From Choristocarpus tenellus KU-1152 (lineage: Eukaryota > Phaeophyceae), in assembly GCA_964200185.2 (NCBI GenBank), contig CAXNAD020000070.1, positions 1-32,366 on the forward strand: a stretch of 32,366 nt of DNA, read 5' to 3'. The translations under genes and the position numbers were made by a program. The notes beneath the pieces are model-generated. The model did no database searches and was not told the origin of the DNA. It saw only the letters and a program-made list of their open reading frames with translations. Numbering within the stretch: the first letter of the stretch is position 1; every line of letters begins with the position of its first letter. Positions 25,901-32,248 of the stretch are shown here, piece after piece.

Positions 25901-28885
25901 TAATTAATGAAAGAAATATTATGTACGTAACAGAATAAAAGAAAGGAGTGTATCCAGTGATTCGTTAAAATCTGACCTACATAATTGAGGTCATTTGACT
26001 CCATTCACAGTACATCTTTGGATTCAACATAATACCCTGCGTCAGCAAAAGCAAGTGAGAGACTACAGAAGGTGAGGAAAAAAAACAAGTGTACAGCTGT
26101 GACCTCTGATCGGATTCCACAAGTTGTAACTGGTCGAAATCAGCGGGAAAATCTACTTCCCTACTGTTGTTTTTAAACCCATACATGATGTATCTACATC
26201 AACAGAGAGATTACACAAGCAACTGGAAAATTATACCAAGGCGCCTTAAGCCATTGATTCATCGCACATTAAAAAAATTAACCTAATTAAAAAATGAAGT
26301 CTCCAATTCTGCAGAGTATTTTCATAGTAGTATATCTTAGGTGGTTAAGCACCTTTTCTATACAAACAAGAATATGAACAGAACTGGACAACTGCAGGGG
26401 AAAAAGGCTGTTTCAAGCACATTTTCCTACCTTGTACCTCCAATACTGAGTAGCTGAATCATGCGTGCACAAGCCTTCGTGTCATGCCAAGGTAGACAGC
26501 ACTCCATTACAGCATCAACATTGTATTGATACACCTGGATAATCAGTAGCACCTAACGTCAGCTCAACCAGAGTAGGATAGTGGGGTCTGGAGGAATTCA
26601 AAAGGAAACCAGACCACCAAATATCATTCATTACAGTTATCCTACTATATTTCACATCCACTTCAGATACGCAGTGTCAGACTCCTGACAAACATTAACA
26701 TCAATGGATCAATTTTAGTTCTATTTAATCAGTTGTGTATTTCAACTGAAATCAAAATTTCATTGCTTCTCAAGGCATGATCATCAGCAAGACGCATTAT
26801 GGGCATTAAGCATGCTCATTGATAAAGAAAATGCTAGACCCTTAGATGTTCAAACTATTGAACTCTCTTTAGCAACAGAAATCTACGTCCCTCCAATACG
26901 TAACCACAGTGTGGAGAGAGGGAAACTCTGAAAGTTTTGAGGTACACCTTAAAGGGTCCCTATTGTACTACCTAGGGCCGGTGATGTAATCACTTTTCTG
27001 CTTCAGGGCACCACAGAATACTACATACACCCATACACAAGGTATTATGTGCCTACACCGCAAAGGCATGGCGAGGTTTAAAATCATTTGGGGTTATTTC
27101 ACATGTAGCCCTCATTGTTCTACAGGATTGCCAAGGTATTCTATATCATTTTTGTGTTCAGTAACACAGTGGAGATCCTCACAATTGTTTGATGATAAGG
27201 GGCACAGTTTCAGATGCAGCCTTTACTGTGCGACAAGCAATCTACCGTAGTTCATCAGAAGGGGATGCACAATCTCAGTAGTGTTAGGGGTCAGTGTTCT
27301 GTAGAAAAAAATCAAATCCAGTGTGGGGACATAGTACATGGATTCAAACAACCTCATCAAATGGGTGACGCACAACCCGAATGGGTGTAAAAACAAGCAT
27401 AATTACCTTAGGAAGGAGAAAAATGCCTACGAGGTGGGAACTTCCACTAAAACAGACTAGGCAACAAGTACAACCACAAGATACTTAACAAAACACTAAC
27501 CAGAACCAGGTTGGTTTGTGGAAGTATGCAAGGAGTTACAACCCATTTATATACCTTGATGTGATGAAGGACTCTCATCCAGTCCAGGGTTAAAGGGAAG
27601 AACTGCACATTTAAAGCTGCACTTATACCAACGGGACAGTGCAAAGGTTGCTAGTGGGTCCAGGGGATTATTCTGCCTGTCTGATTCAACAGTTACGGAT
27701 GACGTACCTTATAGTGCCGTACAAGATATTCCATCACAAGATGTGCCTCACGGGATGCAAAGTGTGGACTCAACAGTCGAAGGAATGCCTCCAAGCTTGC
27801 ATCGATTTTCTTATTGTCATCCCTTGTCTGAAGTTCTCTCAGTGTGCCCTCAGACTCCTTGCTGAAAAGAGTGTCCTGGGAGAGTAAAGGAGTGGATAGT
27901 GGAGCTTCCAATTGTGAACGGTTTACGTATATATACAAACACTATTAAATTTAGGAGAGGTGGAACCCCCTGTTGAAAACAAAAGCTGCTGGAAATATTT
28001 AACGTAGAACAAGGTACAAGAAGATTTTTCTGGGCAAGCCGTGCTTAAATTTTATATCTCAGAGAAGGCACCATCACTTCTGTTCACACAAGAAAGGGGC
28101 GAGGGATAGTTCTATCGGTCTACCTGCCCTTCACCCTACTCCTGTCCTCACTCCATGCACATCACAACGACATACCTTGTACGGGGAAAACAAGTGATTC
28201 AGAGCCTCCAAACGCTGCAAGCCAGACAACGCTGCTTCCCGCACTGACGACAGGTCGACCTCTGCTGCCTATCAGAATAGGATACGTAGTGATACATAGG
28301 CAAGGATAGGAAACAGATCGATTTGAACTGGTAAGGTAGACGAAATGGAAAATGCAGCGTAGCCATGGGAGGGTTGAAATTATCTTATGCCACTTCCTGC
28401 GGTCATGCGTATCTCAATTACACTTATCTATTGGTAGATCTGGAATACTTGTAATAATCTCCATCTAACATTAATACGGAAAAGTGCTCAGAAGCTTGAC
28501 CTAGGGACGAGTGCCACTGGCAAAACTCTCTGGTCTCCGCATATGCGCAATTCACCAGGACAAAACCGCCAGAACAACATGAAATGCAACGCCTAGTTGC
28601 TTTGAAGGTTGTGCACCAAGGATTTGCACCACTCCACTGTCCAAGACAACTGCGTAGTCATACTATCTCTAATCCCTCTGAGTTATCTGGACCGAGCGAG
28701 TGCAGAGGTCCAACGAGAGAAAAAAAAATGTGTGGCCATCGCGACTCAAAGTGTATCATACGCACCTGGTCTGGAGACAGCAGTAACGACGGTTTTCCCT
28801 TCTTGCGTTGGAGGTAGGCACTTGGGGTTCCGGCCGCAGCATGTCTGAGAGCATCGACCTGCCGCCTTAGCGCAGAGGAAGCCAT
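1848..28885 (-). CDS. UTP10: Utp10/HEATR1 (BP28) U3 snoRNP / SSU-processome scaffold, 29 coding exons
   Basis: HEAT-repeat scaffold of the nucleolar small-subunit processome, needed for 18S pre-rRNA processing and linked to Pol I transcription in yeast and humans (known for the family). I joined 29 GT-AG exons. Their lengths sum to 8,781 bp and every phase matches, giving about 2,926 residues against 2,144 in human HEATR1 and 1,769 in yeast Utp10. Exons 3-8 follow the family's N-terminal region in order, including the U3SNORNP10-type segment at residues about 160-330. Exons 18-20 carry VVQCIR, RTIVPAL and PVHSK-type blocks. Exons 26-28 form the BP28CT region (residues about 2550-2700). The end, GVLGESIESYL, matches human VLGEPLQSYF. 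The extra length lies mostly in Lys/Arg- and Ser/Asp/Glu-rich inserts (for example residues about 1340, 1560, 1690 and 2700) that look like nuclear localisation or disordered segments. The 28 introns average about 650 bp. Exon 12 and the ends of exons 13 and 16 are the least certain joints. Confidence 0.93.
1941..2736 (-). other. UTP10: UTP10 intron 28
   Basis: 796 bp between ELLE and DGDPDV. A + strand open frame (2237-2521) is present but has no recognisable domain. No repeat was found. Confidence 0.8.
2737..3432 (-). CDS. UTP10: UTP10 exon 28
   Basis: 232 codons, phase 0 at both ends, acceptor TTCTGCAG, donor GTGAGG. SIFTPYFAHVLED ends the BP28CT block. A Lys/Arg then Ser/Asp/Glu insert (around residue 2700, GKRKRAGKSRGESEDMDMSE) follows. 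SLHQCFLFDREGFVNKVRF and LLPECIPFLSELLE then match human CLYKIFLFDTQHFISKERA and LLPESIPFLAELME. Confidence 0.95.
3714..4052 (-). CDS. UTP10: UTP10 exon 27 (BP28CT domain)
   Basis: 113 codons, phase 0 at both ends, acceptor GGTCAG, donor GTCAGT. RALDFRRVYA, VAVVMHLSEAQMRPVFLRLC and RRLSFYRVLE match human EALDFRAQH, VAMVVKLSEVTFRPLFFKLF and RLLTFYNLAD. This is the core of the BP28 C-terminal domain. Confidence 0.95.
4458..4960 (-). CDS. UTP10: UTP10 exon 26
   Basis: 503 bp, phase 1 in and 0 out, acceptor CTATCCAG, donor GTATTA. ALSAVATVAASLPTFLSPYL matches human ALAALQKVVETLPHFISPYL. RLLVPAMCKSYDSL matches RVLLPAIKKTYKQI. It leads straight into the BP28CT region. Confidence 0.93.
5224..5644 (-). 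CDS. UTP10: UTP10 exon 25
   Basis: 421 bp, phase 0 in and 1 out. DAHVRRKALEMFTRRLDP matches human PSVRRKALDLLNNKL. LNRQTALLSLDVLARSLGRR matches INRQTALYTLKLLCKNFG. Acceptor GAAAAG, donor GTGGGT, split Gly codon G+GT. Confidence 0.93.
6336..6410 (-). CDS. UTP10: UTP10 exon 24 (short)
   Basis: Twenty-five codons, phase 0 at both ends, acceptor GCAAAG, donor GTGAGG. TAYD of exon 23 continues VLDTLQSLFSIPSFIVVTQE, matching human LLDKVNALLPTETFIPVIRG. It is too short to be seen as an open frame but is fixed by homology on both sides. Confidence 0.9.
6790..6897 (-). CDS. UTP10: UTP10 exon 23
   Basis: Thirty-six codons, phase 0 at both ends, acceptor CACCAG, donor GTGGGT. KLAVDWTQLRLTAYD matches human KLTVKFWRALLSKAYD. 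The GT chosen is the one that keeps frame with exon 24; a GT three bases further on would break it. Confidence 0.87.
7278..7530 (-). CDS. UTP10: UTP10 exon 22
   Basis: 253 bp, phase 2 in and 0 out, acceptor AACAAG, near-consensus donor GTAAGT. It reads MSLDVGPVLDLGEGVSG to KTQRGFLLLCE and leads into ELLLLLKTLSFF of exon 23. Confidence 0.83.
7984..8174 (-). CDS. UTP10: UTP10 exon 21
   Basis: 191 bp, phase 0 in and 2 out, acceptor TTCAAAG, donor GTAGGT. VNALVGLVQACHRLCLGVAR looks like a HEAT helix pair. The exon ends NSAYDG with a split Gly codon. Confidence 0.83.
8484..8658 (+). repeat. 175-bp dispersed structured element, copy 1 (intron 20 of UTP10)
   Basis: It begins ATGTACGGATATCTGATTAT and is antisense to the host gene. 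By my count it has 7 differences from copy 2 and 9 from copy 3 over the first 155 bases; the 3' 15-20 bases are more diverged. Three hairpins can be drawn in the + strand RNA: 8490-8494 with 8501-8505, 8507-8512 with 8527-8532, and 8589-8593 with 8600-8604. No flanking target-site duplication or terminal inverted repeat was seen. It is more GC-rich than the surrounding intron. Confidence 0.88.
9026..9286 (-). CDS. UTP10: UTP10 exon 20
   Basis: Eighty-seven codons, phase 0 at both ends, acceptor GTAGCAG, donor GTATGT. YVVE of exon 19 continues as VFVRVLDSTPVHSKTPLFGT, matching human VFVDALPHVPEHRRLPILVQ. DGGGGGRSQ is a lineage-specific loop. Confidence 0.92.
9979..10219 (-). CDS. UTP10: UTP10 exon 19
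   Basis: 241 bp, phase 2 in and 0 out. The split Arg (AG+A) gives SPQTRNSGLLLLARMTQLFP, matching human HHALLLLGTVAGIFP. AVRTIVPALKEHG matches TVKMVIPALIQ. Acceptor GAGCAG, donor GTGAGC. The central Gly/Ser loop replaces the conserved GANVMRLDD block of animals and fungi. Confidence 0.93.
10544..10620. repeat. Diverged partial third unit of the 227-bp repeat
   Basis: It starts CTTGACATCGA, followed by matches to TTCAGC, TTAG, AAGTA, CTCTCA and GGAAG in the same order and spacing as the 227-bp units at 10877 and 11104. It lies 333 bp before the first intact unit, so the repeat family is older than the recent duplication. Confidence 0.6.
10837..11290. repeat. Tandem duplication, 2 x 227 bp (intron 18 of UTP10)
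   Basis: Unit 1 is 10837-11063 and unit 2 is 11064-11290, directly abutting. I count five substitutions and no gaps (about 98% identity), so the duplication is recent relative to the surrounding introns. Each unit starts TTCAACAGAACATTGTC and ends GAGCCACTTACA. It carries no open frame of note and lies in the longest intron (about 1.7 kb) of the gene. Confidence 0.95.
11918..12465 (-). CDS. UTP10: UTP10 exon 18
   Basis: 548 bp, phase 0 in and 2 out, acceptor TTCAAG, donor GTACGA. It opens with a basic cluster (ERVVRRRKRRLDAQEED) where human has VQQKRRQKMQQKK. It ends DAEAVVQCIRDNPSPQT, matching human NVELIVQCIRLSEMPQT closely. Confidence 0.92.
12466..13400 (-). other. UTP10: UTP10 intron 17
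   Basis: 935 bp, donor GTGAGT, acceptor TTCAAG. It contains a short AT-rich 83-codon + strand open frame (12766-13017) without recognisable content. No repeat was found. Confidence 0.75.
13401..13959 (-). CDS. UTP10: UTP10 exon 17
   Basis: 559 bp, phase 2 in and 0 out, acceptor ATTTGCAG, donor GTGAGT. It reads RCCSSLLRHCLALENE, then GCAHLLRLLLELFC, then a basic run (HKKKKRKV) and HEAT-like helices up to GCGTTHPKK. Confidence 0.85.
14255..14429 (+). repeat. 175-bp dispersed structured element, copy 2 (intron 16 of UTP10)
   Basis: Same orientation and same end points as copy 3 (both 175 bp, ending GTATTAACA). In the second hairpin both arms changed together: GGTTCG at 14278-14283 faces CGAACC at 14298-14303, where copies 1 and 3 have GGTCCG and CGGACC. 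Confidence 0.9.
14638..15176 (-). CDS. UTP10: UTP10 exon 16
   Basis: 539 bp, phase 0 in and 2 out, acceptor AATGCAG. CTRNAGLLLASTLAEYGELL parallels human VRRAAIQCLQALSG. A basic insert (SPRSSKKKKSPGKRKGKD) is a likely nuclear localisation signal. The donor is GTGTGA after 14638, or GTGGTC after 14659. Both are phase 2 and differ by seven residues. Confidence 0.82.
15177..16117 (-). other. UTP10: UTP10 intron 15
   Basis: 941 bp, donor GTCAGT, acceptor AATGCAG. I see nothing in it beyond simple CA- and GAGA-rich tracts. Confidence 0.75.
16118..16520 (-). CDS. UTP10: UTP10 exon 15
   Basis: 403 bp, phase 2 in and 0 out, acceptor TTCTACAG after a pyrimidine-rich tract, donor GTCAGT. It reads SIVAWEGAGSILLNCYEM and ends VVLLALLSDRK. 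A Lys/Ser/Glu-rich stretch around residue 1240 looks disordered. Confidence 0.83.
16800..17251 (-). CDS. UTP10: UTP10 exon 14
   Basis: 452 bp, phase 0 in and 2 out. It begins ILWKHCGPGARWLLLEAG, similar to human PVELWAHYVEELN, and ends AETEG with donor GTGAGT. The split Gly codon (GG+G) joins exon 15. Acceptor ACTTCAG. Confidence 0.82.
17551..17986 (-). CDS. UTP10: UTP10 exon 13
   Basis: 436 bp, phase 2 in and 0 out. A long open frame (LATRASAPCVMLQM to EKSQD) is rich in Leu/Val helices. Acceptor CACCAG. The donor is either GTGTGT after 17551 or GTGTGA after 17539. Both keep frame and join to ILWKHC of exon 14, so four residues are uncertain. Primary sequence is poorly conserved in this part of the family. 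Confidence 0.72.
18375..18424 (-). CDS. UTP10: UTP10 exon 12 (50-bp microexon, inferred)
   Basis: Exon 11 ends in phase 0, but every acceptor usable for exon 13 needs two carried bases, so a piece of length 3n+2 must lie between them. A 50-bp segment with a good acceptor (TATTGCTTTAG) and a weak donor (GTCTGC) fits, and reads EECLMLTGLDSNVTGS plus TG. Support is phase arithmetic and splice sites only; homology is too weak here to confirm it. Confidence 0.4.
18766..19560 (-). CDS. UTP10: UTP10 exon 11 (longest exon)
   Basis: 265 codons, phase 0 at both ends, acceptor CAACAG, donor GTATGT. VLFALLGSEFLTQQVLLG follows DEDPE as human VVLSAISAFEIFKEHF follows DDNID. It contains an Asp/Glu/Ser stretch after residue 625 and a Lys/Ala-rich linker (AVDAKAKGEKGENSAVKSA). 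The open frame continues 5' of the chosen acceptor, so the start is set by homology and phase. Confidence 0.88.
20117..20419 (-). CDS. UTP10: UTP10 exon 10
   Basis: 101 codons, phase 0 at both ends, acceptor GTTAG, donor GTGATA. EHPLGTVRVQALLQLEKAL and SLLRRLRDEDPE match human NHPLAPVRILAMNHLKKI and VLARLGDDNID, a canonical HEAT repeat pair. Confidence 0.92.
20818..21072 (-). CDS. UTP10: UTP10 exon 9
   Basis: Eighty-five codons, phase 0 at both ends, acceptor GGCAG, donor GTGAGG. VLRSLCQRYPADLDAQVSK is the conserved KYPRTLD helix. It is followed by an EEKKGQEEGGDDEDGDGGG acidic insert of the kind common in nucleolar proteins. Confidence 0.9.
21073..22534 (-). other. UTP10: UTP10 intron 8
   Basis: 1,462 bp, donor GTATAC, acceptor GGCAG. 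It contains one 175-bp element (21571-21745). Nothing else recognisable was seen. Confidence 0.8.
21571..21745 (+). repeat. 175-bp dispersed structured element, copy 3 (intron 8 of UTP10)
   Basis: Same orientation as the other two. The first hairpin has GGGTA (21577-21581) facing TATCC (21588-21592), a G-U wobble in place of A-U. The loop of the second hairpin differs from copies 1 and 2 (TCAGCTGA in place of TGAGGTAA). No open reading frame is conserved among the copies. Confidence 0.9.
22535..22661 (-). CDS. UTP10: UTP10 exon 8
   Basis: 127 bp, phase 2 in and 0 out. The AG of exon 7 plus A rebuilds Arg, and the frame continues VVENLGYGEPFLDFLLRLSS. Acceptor TTTGCAG, donor GTATAC. SMLK at its end joins VLRSLCQRYPADLD of exon 9, like human LPLIRLLESKYPRTLD. 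Confidence 0.88.
23426..23580 (-). CDS. UTP10: UTP10 exon 7
   Basis: 155 bp, phase 0 in and 2 out. The acceptor follows a long T-rich tract (TTTTTTTCCTCAG); the donor is GTGCGT. MEGLVGVLAGLAGSYDAS matches human VPDLITILHGISETYDVS, which fixes both strand and frame. Confidence 0.9.
23581..25094 (-). other. UTP10: UTP10 intron 6
   Basis: 1,514 bp, donor GTGGGG, acceptor CCTCAG after a T-tract. Apart from the 260-bp degenerate array I saw no exon, RNA gene or element in it. Confidence 0.8.
24050..24660. repeat. Eroded tandem array, about 260-bp period (intron 6 of UTP10)
   Basis: Three diverged units are anchored by GTCAGAT at 24054, 24318 and 24575 (spacings 264 and 257). Each is followed by a TTGT/TTTGT element, a run near GAGxAxATCAATC, and TCATCTGA about 55-60 bases later. 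The ACACAxACCACT-like upstream flanks also align. No coding potential. Confidence 0.65.
25095..25241 (-). CDS. UTP10: UTP10 exon 6
   Basis: Forty-nine codons, phase 0 at both ends, acceptor TTTTGCAG, donor GTGGGG. MSAYMILAMVAERGSL follows CPEFQ of exon 5, as human RAATYMIICQISVKV follows LPDY. It completes the U3SNORNP10-type segment. Confidence 0.9.
25522..25867 (-). CDS. UTP10: UTP10 exon 5
   Basis: 346 bp, phase 2 in and 0 out. It starts WEFLGPVQLKGVPLPRQ, matching human HRWFWLLPVKQSGVPLAKG, and begins the U3SNORNP10-type segment. A Ser/Thr/Ala-rich stretch around residue 215 looks like a lineage-specific insert. Donor GTACGC. Confidence 0.9.
26431..26534 (-). CDS. UTP10: UTP10 exon 4 (short)
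   Basis: 104 bp, phase 0 in and phase 2 out. Translation runs VYQYNVDAVMECCLPWHDTK then ARMIQLLSIGGT. It aligns with human HLYNQDSLIACVLPYHETR and RVIQLLKI. The split Arg codon (AG+G) joins exactly to WEFLGPV of exon 5. Acceptor CAG, donor GTAGGA. It was found by homology, because no long open frame marks it. Confidence 0.9.
26535..27707 (-). other. UTP10: UTP10 intron 3
   Basis: 1,173 bp, donor GTACGT, acceptor TATCCAG. No repeat or exon recognised. By eye its + strand is less A/C-biased than introns further 3'. A 67-codon + strand open frame at 27047-27250 has no family resemblance. Confidence 0.75.
27708..27875 (-). CDS. UTP10: UTP10 exon 3
   Basis: Fifty-six codons, phase 0 at both ends, acceptor CAG, donor GTACGT. 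DASLEAFLRLLSPHF and MEYLVRHY match human NISLFLIHLSPYF and CLEWLIHRF, the first HEAT-like helices of the N-terminal domain. Confidence 0.88.
28176..28268 (-). CDS. UTP10: UTP10 exon 2
   Basis: Thirty-one codons, phase 0 at both ends, acceptor TAG, donor GTATGT. The segment LSGLQRLEALNHLFSPYK matches the family's GLEELL-type helix and continues exon 1 (SPDQ then AAEVDL). It is too short to stand out as an open frame. Confidence 0.82.
28766..28885 (-). CDS. UTP10: UTP10 exon 1 (start codon)
   Basis: Forty codons beginning MASSALRRQVDALRHAA. A TAG stop lies in frame immediately before the ATG, which supports this start. The donor is GTGCGT. The exon ends in LLLSPDQ, corresponding to the LLFDPKEA stretch near the N-terminus of homologues. 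Confidence 0.85.
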
Positions 28886-31800
28886 CTACCCTAGACCACC
28901 TTCAACAAGTGTTGAAAGAGTAAGAGGATTAGATGAGAAAACACACAGAACGCTGACAGACACATCATCCGGATCAAGTATGTCGCAACTCCACGAAAAT
29001 GTACACAGTGTAGCGTGAATGACTCAAATCTAAGCTAATGAGGTCAACATTTCGACAAGGTAGTATTATACTATGGAGGGTATCACCACTAAGAAGCACC
29101 CTGAACACTTCTTGCGTCATGCACTCCCCGCCATCAGGCTACTGACATTTCTTCAAGATGCATGTTTCCCTTGCAAACATATTGGCATGAAGTTAAGAGT
29201 TCGGCGTGTACAGACAAAAGTCATATACATGTGGCAACGAATACAACATAGCGGAGCACCAAGGGAGAGCAGCACCTCGGTACATGGATGAGGCAATGAG
29301 ATAATTAATTGCCTACACCAAAGTGGACAAACTGAAGACAGCCAAAATATTCTCACCTATCGGTCAAAGCAGGACAGGTCTTTACATTCCCAAGGGGCTC
29401 ACCTGCCCAGGATGTGTGGAAGTGATATGGTTAAGTTCACAGCCACAGATAAGGGAATACCTCATATGGCGCGCAAACTCGCTCGCAGTATTTCCCATTT
29501 TGGAGTTTTTCTTTTTTGTACGTTAGAACCCTCCTTCCAAAGATCAGATTTTGTTCCCAAGAAATTCGTATTAGATATACTATGTAGTGGAAGGTACAGC
29601 TGTATGTTACGATCTTGTGCTAAATCACAAAAAGGGACGCGCGGAAAGATTTGAATCGTGATGGCGAAGATTCGAGGCAGTACTCACCAGATTCGAGGGA
29701 GGAGGTTAAACGACAAGGAGTGAAACGGCTGGACCTAACAAGAGGACAGTGCATTAGTTGCAGTCCAACAGGCAGTTCATAGGGTAGAAAAAATACTGGT
29801 GCATCTCACCACGGGTCATGGGGATAGGTAGGATGGAAGTAGTGAAGAATTCATTTAGACAAAAAGTGAACAAATAATAGCAAAAGTAACATATCGCAAT
29901 GTGGGGCTGTGCAGTGTCGTGGAAGCCTTCAATTTCCCTCATTTGCGCCTCCACGAAGCACAAGCAATTCAGGGCTGCCATTCTCAATGCGAAGGAAGCA
30001 TTGGTGCCAACGATCTGAAGGCATTTCAGACTCCATCTTCGAAGAAGATGCTGTCCAGCTCTGTAGCGTTGCTGAAGGCAGTCGTAATGCATTGTGGAAC
30101 TGATGTCTACAGCAACCCTACCAACCTCCTGTAACATAAGGAGGTGGAAGTCTGTTCATCGCTCTATTCTCTTGAACTAACGCCTACGGCTACCCTGCCT
30201 TCAGTCCATTAGCATCAAATTATGATATTGTGGTGAAGATTATGGATGCACATCAACTCTGAATATGTCCAGTCCAGGTGTGAATCGATAGTACACTTGA
30301 GACAGTAAATTTGAGTTATCACGTTAGGATCCATTGCTTGAGGTTATCAATGTAAAGTCAGACATTATCAGAATCAGCTGTCCTATCAAAAAGTCTATTT
30401 CAATATCTAGAGTCATATACAGATGGTAACATATTGAGTTTGTATGCCTGGCACAGAGACTACCTATCCACGACCAAGAATAGCAGTAGGTGTGGACGCG
30501 ACTGTACAGTCACAAACCAAAATAACGATACTGGAACGGGACAGTGCTCACAAGGGGGTGATACTGAACTGTATCCATGTATCGGCAAGAATGGCCTATA
30601 ATTCAACATTCTCACCCTTCATGAGTTAAATATTGATAGGATGTTGGAGCCCTATGCATCTCCGTTATTGTATCCCCTCAGGTGCAAGGTAGGCCAATGG
30701 GGTCATCATGACGACCAGGAATGAGGAAGGAGTTTGGAAGTGTCAGCTGCTGGGCTTGCAAACTGCAACCAGTTTAGAAATGCAGAGAGGAATGTATCAT
30801 CTGGGGTGGAGAGGGCTCGACACAAAACTAGCCAAGATGTGGGCACCGTCACCAAAAACCTCAACCACACCATAGTGACTATCATCTCCTGTTCGCTGAG
30901 ATAATATCTTCTGCACATATACTTGTGGATGCGTATCAATAGGTGTAGCACCTTGTATTGGGCGATTTCTGTTGTAGGTGTACACCATAATTTTGCAGTA
31001 TAAACAGTATGGAAACCATTGAGCTCCTTCAACACATTTGTCTTAATTTGTGTTATACAACCGCATAATATCCAAGTTCCAGGCTATCGCAGTCGTTTGA
31101 AGATCTATGGGTAATCTGAAGGCCGAAAAATAATAACTAGGGTTTAACTAAGTACGTATTAATTACCATGCCCATTTTGCTCGGCTAACATGCAAAAACC
31201 CCATTCGTTATTAAGCAATGCCAACGTGAACCGGCGATTTCGGAAGGCCTGTAGATGTAACTGATGCAAATTCTTGCTGGCTCTGGTCATCCCTTTTTGA
31301 GAGCCCACGTTCGATGACTACACGATACAACCTCAGAAGCAATACCACAAGTAGATATAATAACCCTCCCTTCCCTCCTTGAGAACACACGTTCAACTCT
31401 AATGTTTCAACTTCACCAAGTTCACAAAAGTAGTAATATTCCGGAGTGCAGGGCTCGTAACCGATAACATGGAGGATGGTGAGAATCATATATCAAAAAA
31501 CACCATCCTATTTCGCACCCTCAACTAGGAGATTTTTTTCCATTCATCTGTGGGTTGCAGGGTTGAGGGTTTATATGCGGGGCATAACCTACTGCGTTTC
31601 GTAATAGGCAAATTCTTGCCTCAAGAAATATTTAATTCGCCATATTTTTGCAGAGCAACTTTGCAGTTTGAGGGTGACACCAACTTAGAGCTCTATTAAT
31701 ATGGCTCGAAAGGAAGGTATTTTTATTTTTGCTTCTTCAGCACAACTATTGACTCTTCTTGTACACTTTCTTCCTGAAGGACTCTGCTTATGTTATACTC

Positions 31801-32200
31801 CGGAGAAAGTATGTGTTGCTATTCGCATCCGGAAATAGGAAGCAAGGTGGTCAGGAGAAAAACTGGTGGATATGTTCCGGGGTTAGACATGAGGATTCTA
31901 TAATGTACAATAATAGCAGCTGTGCTACCCAGGGGAGTAAATTCCAGGATGCACTAAACTTGCACTTGCGTATCAAGCACCTACAATACCGTTTTCTGTA
32001 CGCACGACAGAGAAAACTATTCTGCTTCTTCAACCAGCCATCCATATATTGTAGAACTCTGATGTAAGAAGAAAACCAATGAATGAGCTGTAGCGAAACG
32101 AATGTGATACAGGAGAAAGCTCCAGCCGAACAGTGATCATACATAAATAAAATATAATACTTATGAAGCGTGTTATTCTGTGTTGGCGTGGTTCACTCAG
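28886..32200. other. Upstream/divergent region with no confident gene
   Basis: It contains the UTP10 promoter and 5' UTR and probably exons of a neighbouring gene, but signals on the two strands conflict. Open frames worth noting are 29323-29526 (+), 29754-30137 (-, after acceptor GTTACAG), 30706-31035 (-), 31211-31489 (-, with a hydrophobic stretch GLLYLLVVLLLRLYRVV) and 31759-32067 (+, after a pyrimidine-rich acceptor). None matches a family I know, and I could not chain them with matching phases. No TATA box or initiator is clear upstream of 28885. Confidence 0.45.
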
Positions 32201-32248
32201 GTCTGGGTGGTGAAGAGAATCACAAGGCAAGACGGACGCAGACAAGGC

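Noticed and set aside
29754-30137. Minus-strand 127-codon frame (EVGRVAVDISSTMHYD and following) resembling HEAT-like helices
   Set aside because: It has a fair acceptor but no good donor in frame, UTP10 already starts at 28885 with an in-frame stop before the ATG, and the + strand is equally open here. No call made.
30797-30988. Minus-strand frame (VYTYNRNRPIQGATPID and following)
   Set aside because: Protein-like in places, but two overlapping frames on the same strand are open (also 30706-31035) and neither joins to a neighbour in phase.
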